This document shows, one piece after another, positions 18,124 to 27,498 of a DNA stretch of 64,000 bases (positions within the stretch are counted from its first letter, which is position 1; the number at the start of each line of letters is the position of its first letter). Origin of the DNA: Candidatus Zixiibacteriota bacterium. GTDB lineage: Bacteria; Zixibacteria; MSB-5A5; GN15; PGXB01. Where the stretch lies: positions 1-64,000 of the forward strand of contig JAFGTT010000038.1 of NCBI GenBank assembly GCA_016933955.1, given 5' to 3'. The translations under genes and the position numbers were made by a program. A model generated the notes under the pieces. That model was not told the origin of the DNA and searched no databases. It was given only the letters and a program-made list of their open reading frames with translations.

Positions 18124-19239
18124 TTACCTGTGGGAACCCTCCTTGTAAAACGGCGGTTTGACCACCACCGCCGGAAATAGCTTATCCCGGATTTTTATAT
18201 TGACCTGACTTCCGATTTTGGTCAGATCCAGGGGTAAGTAGCCAAGGGCAATCGGTTTTTGCAGGCTGGGGGAGAAGATACCCGAAGTCACCTGGCCGAC
18301 TGCTTTGCCTTCATGAACCAGATCATAACCGTGGCGCGGAAAGATTTTTCCGTCCATTTCGAGACAGATAAGCCGCCGTTTCGGTTTTTCTTCTTTTTGC
18401 CGGGCGATAATATCGCGGCCGATGAAGTCGCCCTTATCGAGGGTGATAATCCAGGCCAGGCCGGCCTCGATAGGAGATGTGGTCCGGTCTATATCGTTAC
18501 CGTAAAGAGCCATTTTCATTTCCAGACGAAGCGAATCGCGAGCGCCCAGACCGATCAATTTCATATCATATTGTTTTCCGGCCCGGATGGCCATAGCCCA
18601 GATATCATCGGCGATTTTGCCCGGAATATAAATTTCCATGCCGTCTTCGCCGGTGTATCCGGTTCGTGACAGCAAAACCCGGTGCGCGCCCATTTCTACC
18701 ATCGCGGAGTGATAGTAGGAGAGGTTTTCGAAATCATAATCGGACATTTCCGCAACGACTTTGTGGGCATTGGGACCCTGGATGGCCAGCAGTCCGTAGT
18801 CATCGGAACGGTTCACCAGCGACACATCGCCTTCAAGATGAGATTCGAGCCAGTCGAAATCCTTGTCCAGGTTGGCGGCGTTGACAACCAGCATGAAGCG
18901 ATCCTCGAGACGATAAACCAGCAGGTCATCGACAATTCCGCCATCATCATAGCACATGCATGAATACTGAATCTCCCCGATGGATAGTCGGGAGACATCA
19001 TTAACGGTCATCTTTTGCAAAAAGGCAAGGGCATCCGGCCCGGAGATGTCGAATTCTCCCATGTGAGAGATATCGAACATGCCGACATTGTTTCTGACCG
19101 CGAGATGTTCTTCGGTCATGCCGGTGTACTGGACAGGCATGATATAACCGGCAAAGGGAACCATTTTGGCCCCGGCTTCCATGTGGTAACGATAGAAGGG
19201 GGTCTTTTTTGGTTCGGATTCGGATTTATTTTCTGTCAT
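18124..19239 (-). CDS. gcvT: Aminomethyltransferase (glycine cleavage T protein)
   Basis: About 371 residues, typical for GcvT. It transfers the aminomethyl carbon from the lipoyl H protein to tetrahydrofolate and releases ammonia. Conserved features are the N-terminal GAKMVPFAGYIMPVQY, MFDISHMGEFDI (about 54-65), and the folate-site region SRTGYTGEDGMEIY. The ATG at 19239 has an AAGG site upstream. No glycine riboswitch-like leader is visible because the gene follows aconitase by about 20 bp. gcvH and gcvP are not in the window. Confidence 0.95.
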   Translation of the reverse strand: MTENKSESEPKKTPFYRYHMEAGAKMVPFAGYIMPVQYTGMTEEHLAVRNNVGMFDISHMGEFDISGPDALAFLQKMTVNDVSRLSIGEIQYSCMCYDDGGIVDDLLVYRLEDRFMLVVNAANLDKDFDWLESHLEGDVSLVNRSDDYGLLAIQGPNAHKVVAEMSDYDFENLSYYHSAMVEMGAHRVLLSRTGYTGEDGMEIYIPGKIADDIWAMAIRAGKQYDMKLIGLGARDSLRLEMKMALYGNDIDRTTSPIEAGLAWIITLDKGDFIGRDIIARQKEEKPKRRLICLEMDGKIFPRHGYDLVHEGKAVGQVTSGIFSPSLQKPIALGYLPLDLTKIGSQVNIKIRDKLFPAVVVKPPFYKEGSHR

Positions 19240-19262
19240 CAATTATACCTTCAGCTAATTAT

Positions 19263-21191
19263 TTATTTGCCACCGGCCCTGGTGTAATTGAGCAGGCCGC
19301 CGGCATTGATAATCTTCCGCTGGCGCGGGTTCAAATCAATTTTCAAATAGTAGGTTTCATTTTTGGATTTATTGACAATCTCAAGTTTGTCGGAGTTGCT
19401 GACGTTATCTTTGAACCGGGGCACCTCGAGCGTATCACCCTGGCAGATTTTATCATAATCGGCCGGATCGGCGAAGGTGACGGGAAGAATTCCGAAATTA
19501 ATCAGGTTGGCCAGGTGGATACGGGCGAAAGATTTGACCGCCACCAGCTTGATCCCGAGGTACATGGGTGCCAACGCGGCATGTTCGCGGGAAGAACCCT
19601 GACCGTAATTTTCGCCGCCGATAATAAAACCGCCGCCTTTTTCCTTGGCCCGTTGGGCGAAATCGGGATCGATCACATGATAGACGAATTCCGAAATCTT
19701 GGGAATATTGGAACGAAGGGGCAGGATTTTAGCCCCGGCCGGCATGATATGATCGGTGGTGATGTTGTCTTCGACTTTCAATATCACTTCACCGGTATAG
19801 GTTTCAGGCAGGGCGATATTCAGAGGTAGTTCGGCGATATTGGGACCGCGGATAATTGTGACTTTAGCCGGAGTCTTTGAGGGCGGGATAATCCCCGAGT
19901 CGTCGATTTTGATTGTCTTGGGTAGAGTTATCCGGGGATATTTGCCCAATTTTCTGGGATCGGTGATAGCCCCGGTGAGCGCCGCGGCAACACATGTTTC
20001 CGGACTGGCCAGATAGGCTTTGGCGCTTTTAGTCCCGGTCCGGCCAAGGAAATTGCGGTTGAAAGATCGAACCGAGACTCCCTCGGTGGACGGAGCCTGA
20101 CCCATTCCGATGCACGGTCCGCATCCCGATTCGAGAATTCGGGCCCCGGAGGCAATAATATCGGTCAGCGCGCCGCTGGCGGCGATAGCCTCGAAAACCT
20201 GTTTGGAACCGGGTGAAACAGTCATCGACACATTGGGATGGACCTTTTTCCCCTTGAGCAGTTTGGCTACGATAGTCAGATCGGCCAGGGAGGAATTCGT
20301 GCAACTACCAACACATACCTGGCAGACACCGATATTTTTCAGTTTGGCAACCGGGGTGACATTATCGGGCATATGCGGCTGAGCAATCAGAGGTTGCAGT
20401 CTGGCAAGATCGATTTTAATTATGCGGGAATAGGTGGCATCCGGATCAGCCTCCAGTTTACGGAAATCTTTGCCGCGTTTTTGCCATTTCAGGAATTGCC
20501 CGGTTTTTTCATCGGAGGGGAAAAGGGAGGTGGTGGCGCCCAATTCAGCCCCCATATTGGTGATAGTGGCTCGTTCGGGAACGGACATCCCGGCCACACC
20601 GGGACCGCCATACTCGATAATTTTGCCGACGCCGCCTTTGACCGTTAAAATTCTCAGAACTTCAAGGATAACATCTTTGGCGGTCACAAACGGTTTGAGT
20701 TTTCCGGTCAGATAAACATTGATTATTTCCGGCATTTTCAAGTAAAAAGGGCCGCCGCCCATCGCCACCGCAACATCAAGTCCCCCGGCTCCCATGGCAA
20801 TCATTCCGATACCGCCTCCGGTTGGGGTGTGAGAATCGGAACCGAGCAGGGTCTTGCCGGGGACCCCGAACCTTTCCAGGTGTACCTGGTGGCAGATACC
20901 ATTACCAGGGCGGGAGAAATAGATGCCATATTTGGAGGCTACGGACTGGAGGTACTGGTGATCATCGGCGTTCTCGAAACTGGCCTGAAGCATATTATGG
21001 TCGACATAGGACACCGACACTTCGGTTTTGACCTTATTCATACCCAACGCTTCGAACTGCAGGTAGGCCATGGTCCCCGTAGCATCCTGAGTCAGAGTCT
21101 GGTCGATTTTTATGGCAATATCTTCGCCGGGAGCCATCTTTCCGGAGACAAGATGTTCGGCAAGGATCTTTTCCGCTAAGGATTTACCCAT
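19263..21191 (-). CDS. Aconitate hydratase (single-chain, short type)
   Basis: A 642-residue aconitase, shorter than the 750-900 residues of AcnA/AcnB, and matching the 'putative aconitase' subgroup found in many phyla. It isomerises citrate to isocitrate. The [4Fe-4S] ligands are in VGSCTNSS and ESGCGPCIGMGQ. DSHTPTGGGIGM is the substrate loop near residue 117, and the C-terminal swivel domain contains GGENYGQGSSREHAAL. It has a strong AAAGGAG site before the ATG. It heads the long minus-strand series gcvT-comB-TPR-batA-abcF-flavoprotein. Confidence 0.94.
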   Translation of the reverse strand: MGKSLAEKILAEHLVSGKMAPGEDIAIKIDQTLTQDATGTMAYLQFEALGMNKVKTEVSVSYVDHNMLQASFENADDHQYLQSVASKYGIYFSRPGNGICHQVHLERFGVPGKTLLGSDSHTPTGGGIGMIAMGAGGLDVAVAMGGGPFYLKMPEIINVYLTGKLKPFVTAKDVILEVLRILTVKGGVGKIIEYGGPGVAGMSVPERATITNMGAELGATTSLFPSDEKTGQFLKWQKRGKDFRKLEADPDATYSRIIKIDLARLQPLIAQPHMPDNVTPVAKLKNIGVCQVCVGSCTNSSLADLTIVAKLLKGKKVHPNVSMTVSPGSKQVFEAIAASGALTDIIASGARILESGCGPCIGMGQAPSTEGVSVRSFNRNFLGRTGTKSAKAYLASPETCVAAALTGAITDPRKLGKYPRITLPKTIKIDDSGIIPPSKTPAKVTIIRGPNIAELPLNIALPETYTGEVILKVEDNITTDHIMPAGAKILPLRSNIPKISEFVYHVIDPDFAQRAKEKGGGFIIGGENYGQGSSREHAALAPMYLGIKLVAVKSFARIHLANLINFGILPVTFADPADYDKICQGDTLEVPRFKDNVSNSDKLEIVNKSKNETYYLKIDLNPRQRKIINAGGLLNYTRAGGK

Positions 21192-21410
21192 TACATTACT
21201 CCTTTTTTACTCGATTTCTCCAAATTTACATAAGAAACAGCACCCCGGGTAAAAGTCAATACAATATTTGGGATAATGGATTGGGGGCTACCGGATATGA
21301 CGAGAACGGTAATTTTTGGGATTAGGCAGAATGAAATTTCTGGTTTTTTTGGGGAAATTCATGTTTTTATGTATTAAAATCGGACCAAGGTAATCTAAGA
21401 GGTGAATAGG

Positions 21411-22286
21411 ATGGACATACTTGAAGTGAAGACACCTGCGAAAATAAATTTATTTCTGCGTGTATTAGGTCGGCGAGCCGATCAATACCATAATATTTAC
21501 TCCTGGTTTCAGGCCGTAAGTCTTTATGATATATTGACATTTGAAAACACGTCGATCCCCGGCATAAAGTTGAAAACGATCGGCGAATACGGCGACCGAA
21601 TTCCGGTTGATGATGGAAACCTGATTATCAGAACGGCTCGATTTATTTTTAGGGAATATCGTCTTGGGAGCGGCTTGAAGATTAATCTGACCAAAAATAT
21701 TCCCGTGGCCGCCGGAATGGGCGGCGGATCATCGGATTCAGCGGCGACCATTTTCGCCATTAATCAGATGTATGATTTAGACTTAAGTGTGTCGGATATG
21801 AAATCGTTGGGGGCGAAATTTGGCTCGGATATTCCCTTTTTCTTTTCAGGAGGTCAGGCCGAAGTGACCGGAAGGGGAGAGATTATAGATGAAATCAAGC
21901 TACCGCTCGATTATGCCATCGTGTTGGTAATTCCAAATATAGCAATATCGACGACCGCCAGTTACGCGGGTCTTAAAATGGCCTTGACAGGCCGCAGGGA
22001 TGATGTTAAGTTGCCTGAGCCAAAGGGTTTTTCGGATCTGGTGCACTTGATCCGCGGGGTTGGGAATGATTTTGAGGAAAATCATTTTCAGAATTACCCG
22101 GTACTTAACAAAATCCGTGCTGTTTTGACAGACTGTGGTTCCATTTTGACCCGTATGAGCGGTTCCGGTCCGACTGTTTTCGGGCTGTTTGAGAAAATGC
22201 CCGAAAAGGAAGACCTGAATCGATTGCAGAAGGATGACTGGAAGATATATCCGGTTTTTCCGACAGCCTGGCCGGTTGCAGGATAG
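21411..22286 (+). CDS. ispE: 4-diphosphocytidyl-2-C-methyl-D-erythritol kinase
   Basis: About 291 residues of the GHMP kinase family. It phosphorylates CDP-methylerythritol in the non-mevalonate isoprenoid pathway. TPAKINLFLRVLGRR at the N-terminus, the ATP loop PVAAGMGGGSSDSAA (about 102-116) and the C-terminal RMSGSGPTVFG are diagnostic. The ATG at 21411 is preferred over the GTG at 21402 because an AGAGG site is correctly spaced for it. spoVG follows after 33 bp. Confidence 0.95.
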   Translation: MDILEVKTPAKINLFLRVLGRRADQYHNIYSWFQAVSLYDILTFENTSIPGIKLKTIGEYGDRIPVDDGNLIIRTARFIFREYRLGSGLKINLTKNIPVAAGMGGGSSDSAATIFAINQMYDLDLSVSDMKSLGAKFGSDIPFFFSGGQAEVTGRGEIIDEIKLPLDYAIVLVIPNIAISTTASYAGLKMALTGRRDDVKLPEPKGFSDLVHLIRGVGNDFEENHFQNYPVLNKIRAVLTDCGSILTRMSGSGPTVFGLFEKMPEKEDLNRLQKDDWKIYPVFPTAWPVAG

Positions 22287-22319
22287 ATATTACAAAGACC
22301 TTTGCCGGGAGGATCGAAC

Positions 22320-22595
22320 GTGGAAATCACAGAGATTCGGATTATTTTGAGGGATGAGGATAAGCTTAAGGCATTTGCCAATGTGACGTTTGACAACGTT
22401 TTCGTGGTTCGCGGCCTGAAGATTATATCCGGCAACCGGGGGTTGTTTATCTCAATGCCCAGCCGCCGGAGGCCGGACGGTTCTCATCAGGATGTGGCGC
22501 ATCCGGTTAACAATGAGACCCGGCAACTGCTGGAGCAGCGAATTCTGGCCGCCTACGAGTCCGAAGTCAAGAACAACAACGTATTGAATTATTAG
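22320..22595 (+). CDS. spoVG: SpoVG-family RNA/DNA-binding regulator
   Basis: A 91-residue SpoVG. It begins VEITEIRI from a GTG at 22320 that has a GGAGG site. The conserved core is FISMPSRRRPDG, followed by DVAHPVN and the C-terminal helix. SpoVG binds nucleic acids and acts as a global regulator in several phyla; despite its name it is not limited to spore formers. It sits between ispE and tRNA-Gln, upstream of prs, an order close to the ispE-spoVG-glmU-prs layout of other bacteria. Confidence 0.95.
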   Translation: MEITEIRIILRDEDKLKAFANVTFDNVFVVRGLKIISGNRGLFISMPSRRRPDGSHQDVAHPVNNETRQLLEQRILAAYESEVKNNNVLNY

Positions 22596-22600
22596 TGCCC

Positions 22601-22675
22601 TGGGGCGTCGTCAAGCGGTAAGACACAAGCCTTTGGAGCTTGCATTCCCAGGTTCGAATCCTGGCGCCCCAGCCA
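22601..22675 (+). tRNA. tRNA-Gln (anticodon UUG)
   Basis: A 75-base cloverleaf. The acceptor arm TGGGGCG (22601-22607) pairs with CGCCCCA (22665-22671), followed by G and an encoded CCA. The anticodon stem CAAGC/GCTTG encloses the loop CTTTGGA with anticodon TTG. The T-arm contains the usual GGTTCGAATCC. It begins 5 bp after the spoVG stop. Confidence 0.97.
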
Positions 22676-22771
22676 TAAGTGATTATGGCGACGGGTGCCT
22701 TCTTCCCGAAATATCGAAAAGCTGCCAATTCAAGGCTGAGCCGGCCGGTTCATAATTATCCAAATAATCGT

Positions 22772-22800
22772 TTGCCAAATTGAAGCTTTATTATTATACT
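22772..22800 (+). promoter_or_regulatory. Sigma-70-type promoter for prs-rplY
   Basis: TTGCCA (22772-22777) and TATACT (22795-22800) are separated by exactly 17 bp and lie 27 bp upstream of the prs start. This is among the best promoter matches in the window. Confidence 0.65.
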
Positions 22801-22826
22801 GTTAAACTAAGAAATTTCAGGGATTT

Positions 22827-23774
22827 ATGATGGCGGAATTAAAACTTATTACCGGTAATGCCAACCGACCGCTGGCGGAGAAAATCGCCAAGTATATCGG
22901 GGTAGATTTAGCCGCATGTGAGGTGAAAAGATTTTCTGACGGCGAAGTGTTTGTCCAGATAAACGACAACATTCGCGGGGCGGATGTATTTATTATTCAA
23001 TCGACCAATCCTCCGGCCGAGAACCTGGTGGAGTTATTGATGTTGATTGAGGCTTCGCGCCGGGCTTCCGCGGCCAGAATAACAGCCGTGATACCGTATT
23101 TCGGATATGCCCGTCAGGATCGTAAAGATCGTCCGCGGGTTTCGATAGCGGCCAAGTTGATGGCCAACCTGATAACCACGGCGGGCGCCAACCGGATAAT
23201 AACCATGGACCTGCATGCTTCGCAAATTCAGGGGTTTTTCGATATTCCGCACGACCATCTGTATTCGACCCGGGTTTTTCGGGATGTGGTTATGGCTTTT
23301 AATCGCGAGCCTGTGGTGGTGGTATCACCCGATGTGGGTTCGATAAAGATGGCGCGGGCTTTCGCCAAACATTGTAAGGCCGACCTGGCCATAATTGATA
23401 AGCGACGGCCGGCACCGAATTTTTCGGAAATCGTCAATATTATCGGTAATGTGGAAGGCAAGAATATAATCATCCGCGATGATATGGTTGATACGGCGGG
23501 TACCATGACGCAGGCGGCGAATGCGATTGCGGAAAAGGGAGCCCTGGAGATTATGGCCATCTGCACGCATGCCGTATTATCGGGGAGCGCCATTGAACGG
23601 ATCAATGATTCAGCCATTCAGAAAATTTATATATCCGATTCATTGAATCTTGAGAATAAGCAGTTATCCGAAAAGTTTGAGGTTTTGACCTGCGCCAATT
23701 TGTTCGGCGAGGCAATAATGAGGATTTCCGGGGAAAAATCGGTATCCTCTTTGTTTAATGATTTTCCCGATTGA
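22827..23774 (+). CDS. prs: Ribose-phosphate pyrophosphokinase
   Basis: A 315-residue PRPP synthase. It makes PRPP from ribose 5-phosphate and ATP for nucleotide, His and Trp synthesis. Conserved blocks are KRFSDGEVFVQI, YFGYARQDRKDRPR (catalytic loop region), DLHASQIQGFF and the PRPP-binding loop DDMVDTAGTM. An alternative start one codon later is possible. It is followed by rplY, as in many bacteria. Confidence 0.97.
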   Translation: MMAELKLITGNANRPLAEKIAKYIGVDLAACEVKRFSDGEVFVQINDNIRGADVFIIQSTNPPAENLVELLMLIEASRRASAARITAVIPYFGYARQDRKDRPRVSIAAKLMANLITTAGANRIITMDLHASQIQGFFDIPHDHLYSTRVFRDVVMAFNREPVVVVSPDVGSIKMARAFAKHCKADLAIIDKRRPAPNFSEIVNIIGNVEGKNIIIRDDMVDTAGTMTQAANAIAEKGALEIMAICTHAVLSGSAIERINDSAIQKIYISDSLNLENKQLSEKFEVLTCANLFGEAIMRISGEKSVSSLFNDFPD

Positions 23775-23808
23775 ATACGTAAATAATTTATTGGAGGTTG
23801 AAATAGAA

Positions 23809-24489
23809 ATGGATGAAATCAGACTATCCGCCGAAAAAAGAATCGGAACCGGTAAAGGTACTTCGCGGCAGTTGCGAATGAAAGGATTTATCCCCGGCGT
23901 TCTCTATGGTCCTGAAGTGGAACCGTTTTCACTCTCTCTGAACAACAAAGAACTGGCCGCTTTAATGCGGACCGGCAACAGCTCCAGAAAACTGATTGAT
24001 TTGCTGGTCAACGGTGAGAACGACAGCCGTAAGGTGATTATCAGAGATCTTCAACGCGACCCGGTTTCGGGGGATTTTAAACATGTCGACCTGTACCAGG
24101 TTTCGATGAAGAAAAAACTGACAGTGCCGGTCCGAATCCATCTGATCGGAACACCCGAGGGTGTCAAACTGGGCGGAATTTTGCAACACATTATTCGGGA
24201 AATCGAAGTGGAGTGTCTGCCGACCGATATTCCCGATCGGATTGATCTTGACGTGTCGAGTTTAATGATCGGCGACGTAATTCATGTCAGTGAATTGTCG
24301 CTGGAGAAAGTTGAAATTCTGGATAATCCCAAAAGAACTATCGTGACGGTGGTTCCTCCGACAGTCATTAAGACGGCCGCGGAAACCGCTGCCGAAGCCG
24401 GAGTGGTCGAGGGCGAAGAAGTAGCCGAGGGCGAAGGTGAGGGCACTGCCGAAGGCGAAGAGAAGAAAGAAGACGAAGGGAAAGAATAA
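23809..24489 (+). CDS. rplY: Ribosomal protein L25 / Ctc family
   Basis: A 226-residue L25 of the long Ctc type: an N-terminal 5S rRNA-binding domain (about 1-92), a TL5-like beta domain (about 93-180), and an acidic tail rich in Glu and Gly (about 195-226). The core motifs are RQLRMKGFIPGVLYG and VIIRDLQRDPVSGDFKHVDLYQV. The ATG at 23809 is preferred to the longer frame because a GGAGG site lies upstream and family members begin at this point. It follows prs closely and ends at a strong terminator. Confidence 0.94.
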   Translation: MDEIRLSAEKRIGTGKGTSRQLRMKGFIPGVLYGPEVEPFSLSLNNKELAALMRTGNSSRKLIDLLVNGENDSRKVIIRDLQRDPVSGDFKHVDLYQVSMKKKLTVPVRIHLIGTPEGVKLGGILQHIIREIEVECLPTDIPDRIDLDVSSLMIGDVIHVSELSLEKVEILDNPKRTIVTVVPPTVIKTAAETAAEAGVVEGEEVAEGEGEGTAEGEEKKEDEGKE

Positions 24490-24515
24490 ATTATTTTCTT
24501 TTAATTATGAGTCAG

Positions 24516-24546
24516 AGGCCGCCCGGATATGGGGCGGCCTTTTTTT
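24516..24546 (+). terminator. Intrinsic terminator after rplY
   Basis: A perfect stem AGGCCGCCC/GGGCGGCCT (24516-24524, 24532-24540) is followed by six or more T residues. It separates the prs-rplY transcript from the converging pgsA gene. Confidence 0.92.
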
Positions 24547-24551
24547 GGGGC

Positions 24552-25235
24552 CTAACCGATTATGCCGCCCAGAAAATCGGTATATAGCCGGTAGAGGAAA
24601 ATCATGGTTGTTATTATAACGGCGACGGCCCGGAGCCGGATATAGAGTGGTTTATCCTTAAAGATCCGATCAGCGCCGGTTCGGATAAAATAGTAAAATC
24701 GGCGAATATAAATGATAGTCGATAAGATTAGCAGGATTATGGTAATATAACCAAACATCCCGATCCCGAAATCAAACCTGATAATATAAGTCATAAGCAG
24801 GATTGCCAGGGCCGCGAAATAGTACTTACCGGTCAGAGTTGAGGGCGGGATCCGCCCGCCTCGGTGACTCAGGATGGCGCCTCCCGACAGAATCAGCAAA
24901 TCGCGAAGGATTATGACGGAAGCCAGCCACCAAGAAAAATCACGGGAAAGAATCAGCATAATAATAATCGTGATAGCCATGAACTTGTCGGCGAGAGGAT
25001 CCAGAATCAGGCCGAGCGGCGTGATCTGGTTTAAATGTCGGGCCAGGTAACCATCGAGAAAATCGGTGATGGCGGCAATGGTGATCAGGATAAAGCATAT
25101 CAGGGTCGCCTGTCCGGTCCCGGCCATGATCAGCCAGGCAATCGGCAGGGTCAGGGCGATTCTGGAGAGAGTTAACAGATTAGGGGGCAGAAATAACTGC
25201 CTTAAGGATATTTCTGTTCGGGTTTGGTGATCCAT
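24552..25235 (-). CDS. pgsA: CDP-diacylglycerol-glycerol-3-phosphate 3-phosphatidyltransferase
   Basis: About 227 residues with five or six membrane helices. The CDP-alcohol phosphotransferase motif D-G-x2-A-R-x8-G-x3-D-x3-D is complete in DFLDGYLARHLNQITPLGL followed by ILDPLADK. The PgsA-type substrate choice (phosphatidylglycerol phosphate synthesis) is inferred from overall resemblance. The ATG at 25235 is chosen over an upstream TTG at 25271; neither has a clear ribosome site, so the start is uncertain. Confidence 0.88.
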   Translation of the reverse strand: MDHQTRTEISLRQLFLPPNLLTLSRIALTLPIAWLIMAGTGQATLICFILITIAAITDFLDGYLARHLNQITPLGLILDPLADKFMAITIIIMLILSRDFSWWLASVIILRDLLILSGGAILSHRGGRIPPSTLTGKYYFAALAILLMTYIIRFDFGIGMFGYITIILLILSTIIYIRRFYYFIRTGADRIFKDKPLYIRLRAVAVIITTMIFLYRLYTDFLGGIIG

Positions 25236-25325
25236 ATATCTGAGGATAGTTTTTTTGTGGGTAAGCGTCAATCTTAAATGATATTGTTCGATATTCCGCC
25301 GACCGGCGGATAATGAAACCGGCTA

Positions 25326-25535
25326 TCAGGTACATCCGGCACCATTGCCATAGCCGCAGATCGGACACCTGATGATATTTCCGGGTTCGCGTTGCAGTGA
25401 GGCGAACCCGCAGTTGGGGCAAAGCTGGCCTTCCGAGATATAGACAACAGTATTTTTACCAGGAGATATGGGGCAGGATGCTCCCGTTGATTCGGGATCG
25501 TCTTTTTCAGGCCGGGAGCGTTTTTTTTTACTCAT
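25326..25535 (-). CDS. Small zinc-ribbon protein
   Basis: A protein of about 69 residues with a basic N-terminus (SKKKRSRPEK) and a C-terminal zinc ribbon, CPNCG and CPICG about 15 residues apart, ending GAGCT. The ribbon resembles those at the end of some B12-dependent ribonucleotide reductases, but no reductase is encoded here. The start is uncertain, and an upstream ATG at 25559 would add eight residues. It lies between the HD-GYP gene and pgsA on the same strand. Confidence 0.6.
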   Translation of the reverse strand: MSKKKRSRPEKDDPESTGASCPISPGKNTVVYISEGQLCPNCGFASLQREPGNIIRCPICGYGNGAGCT

Positions 25536-25630
25536 AGGAGTGGTTCCAATAACAATCATTATTCGGTCAATACGATTAGAAATAAGACAGGAGATGGTTT
25601 AAGGCAATCTTTATTTATTGGAATTGTAAA

Positions 25631-27472
25631 TCAGACCAGGCTCTCGACGCGATTTGGCGTGAAACGGCACTGCGCCCATATTTTATACATCTCGTCGGCA
25701 TCGGTCTGGCGGTTGATGATATGATCGATCTCGCCGATAGTAATTAATTCAATCAGGGTTTCCAGGACGACCGGATCGAAGGATCCGATCATTTCTTTCT
25801 CCATGATGCCGATGGCTTTTGAGGCATCGAAGGCCTTACGATAAGGCCGGGCCGAAGTCAAAGCATCGAAAACGTCGGCCACACATATAACTCTGGCGCC
25901 GATCGGGATATTATCACCGGAAAGGCCCGACGGATATCCTTCGCCATTGAATTTTTCATGATGATGGCGGATAAGGGGAATGACCTCCCAAGGCAATTTA
26001 ATGCCGGCCAGGATCCGTATTCCGGTATCGGGATGTTTTTTGATTTCATCGAATTCCGCCGGTGTCAGTCGCCCCGGTTTCTTAAGGATTTCATCGGGAA
26101 CCTGCAATTTTCCGATATCATGCAACAGCCCGGCGGCGACAATCGATTTGGTTTCATGATCGGAGAGGCCGAGTTTTCGGGCTATGAAAAGAGCGAGGTT
26201 GGCGACACGGTCGGAATGCCCTTTGGTATAAGGGTCTTTTTGGTCGACCTGGGAAGCCATAGCCTCAAAGACTTTCAAATATAAGTCTTCAACCGAGCAA
26301 ATCAATTTACGGGTTTTTTCAAGGCGGCCGGTTACATTGAGTTGATGGAACAGCTGGAAGGCCTGTTCCAGAATCTGGAGAGCCTGCATATGCTGCTCGG
26401 TCATCTGGCAGAGGCTGCCGATTTCAAACAGGATTTCAGCTTCTAAAAACTGCAGGCCGAGTTCCTCACACAGGTCGCGGGCTTCATTGAACCGGGCCAG
26501 AGCCTCATTGTAATTCTCCTCGAACAGGGCTATTTTCCCGGCCAGTTTGATGGTTTCGACAAGCTGACTATTCTTGAGACCTTTATTGCGAATCAACTGA
26601 TGAGCGGACAGGCAGTATTTTCGGGCCTCGGGGATATTCTTTATTTTGAGAAGCAAGTCGGTCAGGTTGATGTTCAGGATTAAAATGAGCGATTCATCTT
26701 TAATACTATCGGCAATCCGCAGGGCGGCGACATAGTTTTGATGGGCCTGTTCATAATCATCCTGCTCCATCAGAGTGATCCCGATGTTATTGAATGTATA
26801 CGCCGATTTGCGGACTTCCCCCTCGGATTCATAGGTAGTCCGGGCGGTTTTGTAGCATTCCAGAGCCGCCTGCCATTCGCCCTTAATATTTTTGATTGTC
26901 CCGAGGTTATTGGACAGATCGGCATGGAGGAGATTCAGCTGATTATTGAGGGCGATACCGATCCCTTCTTCATAGGCGGCCTCGGCATCATCGAATTCTC
27001 CCAGCTCAATATAAATAGCACCCAGGTTGCGGAGGCTTTTACAAATTCCCAGGGGATCGTTCAAACGGCGGTTGCCCGCCAGAGCGCGGTGGACATAACC
27101 GAGAGCCCGATCCAGCTCGCCGGTTTTAGCGAGAAGCTGGCCGATTTCCAGGAAAACTTCGACCCTCCGGGGGGCCAGATTTTTATCCTGGCAATATTCC
27201 AAAAGTTGCTGGTACTGGGCGACCGCTTCGGCGTATCGACCCAGCCGGGAAAGGACCTTGCCTTTCTCATGATGCAAGTCATAACGCAGTTCCGGTGAAA
27301 AAGCGGGGAGTCCTTTGGTCAGCCAGAGTTGTTCCAGATTATCCAAATGCATCAGAGCTCGCTCGTAGTCGAAGCTATCGCTTGCCTTGCGAGCGAGCTC
27401 AAGGAATTCGTAAAGAGTCTCAACCCACTTGATGCCGGAGTATTCAGATGGCGGGCCGGCTATTTGTTTCAT
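25631..27472 (-). CDS. TPR-HD-GYP protein, likely cyclic-di-GMP phosphodiesterase
   Basis: A 613-residue protein with no signal peptide. About 400 residues of TPR repeats are followed by an HD-GYP domain (about 415-580). The domain holds HSDRV, the metal pair HDIGK, the HHHEKFNGEGYPSGL block with the GYP signature, and DVFDALTSARPYR. HD-GYP domains hydrolyse c-di-GMP; all expected residues are present, so activity is likely. The TPR region probably senses a partner protein. It follows another TPR gene by 26 bp, and a PilZ protein, a typical c-di-GMP receptor, is encoded 9 kb away. Confidence 0.9.
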   Translation of the reverse strand: MKQIAGPPSEYSGIKWVETLYEFLELARKASDSFDYERALMHLDNLEQLWLTKGLPAFSPELRYDLHHEKGKVLSRLGRYAEAVAQYQQLLEYCQDKNLAPRRVEVFLEIGQLLAKTGELDRALGYVHRALAGNRRLNDPLGICKSLRNLGAIYIELGEFDDAEAAYEEGIGIALNNQLNLLHADLSNNLGTIKNIKGEWQAALECYKTARTTYESEGEVRKSAYTFNNIGITLMEQDDYEQAHQNYVAALRIADSIKDESLILILNINLTDLLLKIKNIPEARKYCLSAHQLIRNKGLKNSQLVETIKLAGKIALFEENYNEALARFNEARDLCEELGLQFLEAEILFEIGSLCQMTEQHMQALQILEQAFQLFHQLNVTGRLEKTRKLICSVEDLYLKVFEAMASQVDQKDPYTKGHSDRVANLALFIARKLGLSDHETKSIVAAGLLHDIGKLQVPDEILKKPGRLTPAEFDEIKKHPDTGIRILAGIKLPWEVIPLIRHHHEKFNGEGYPSGLSGDNIPIGARVICVADVFDALTSARPYRKAFDASKAIGIMEKEMIGSFDPVVLETLIELITIGEIDHIINRQTDADEMYKIWAQCRFTPNRVESLV

Positions 27473-27498
27473 TCCGCGGCATTCCCTTCAGGCGGTAT

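Noticed and set aside
19240-19262. Possible glycine riboswitch ahead of gcvT
   Set aside because: Only about 20 bp separate aconitase and gcvT, which is too short for a riboswitch.
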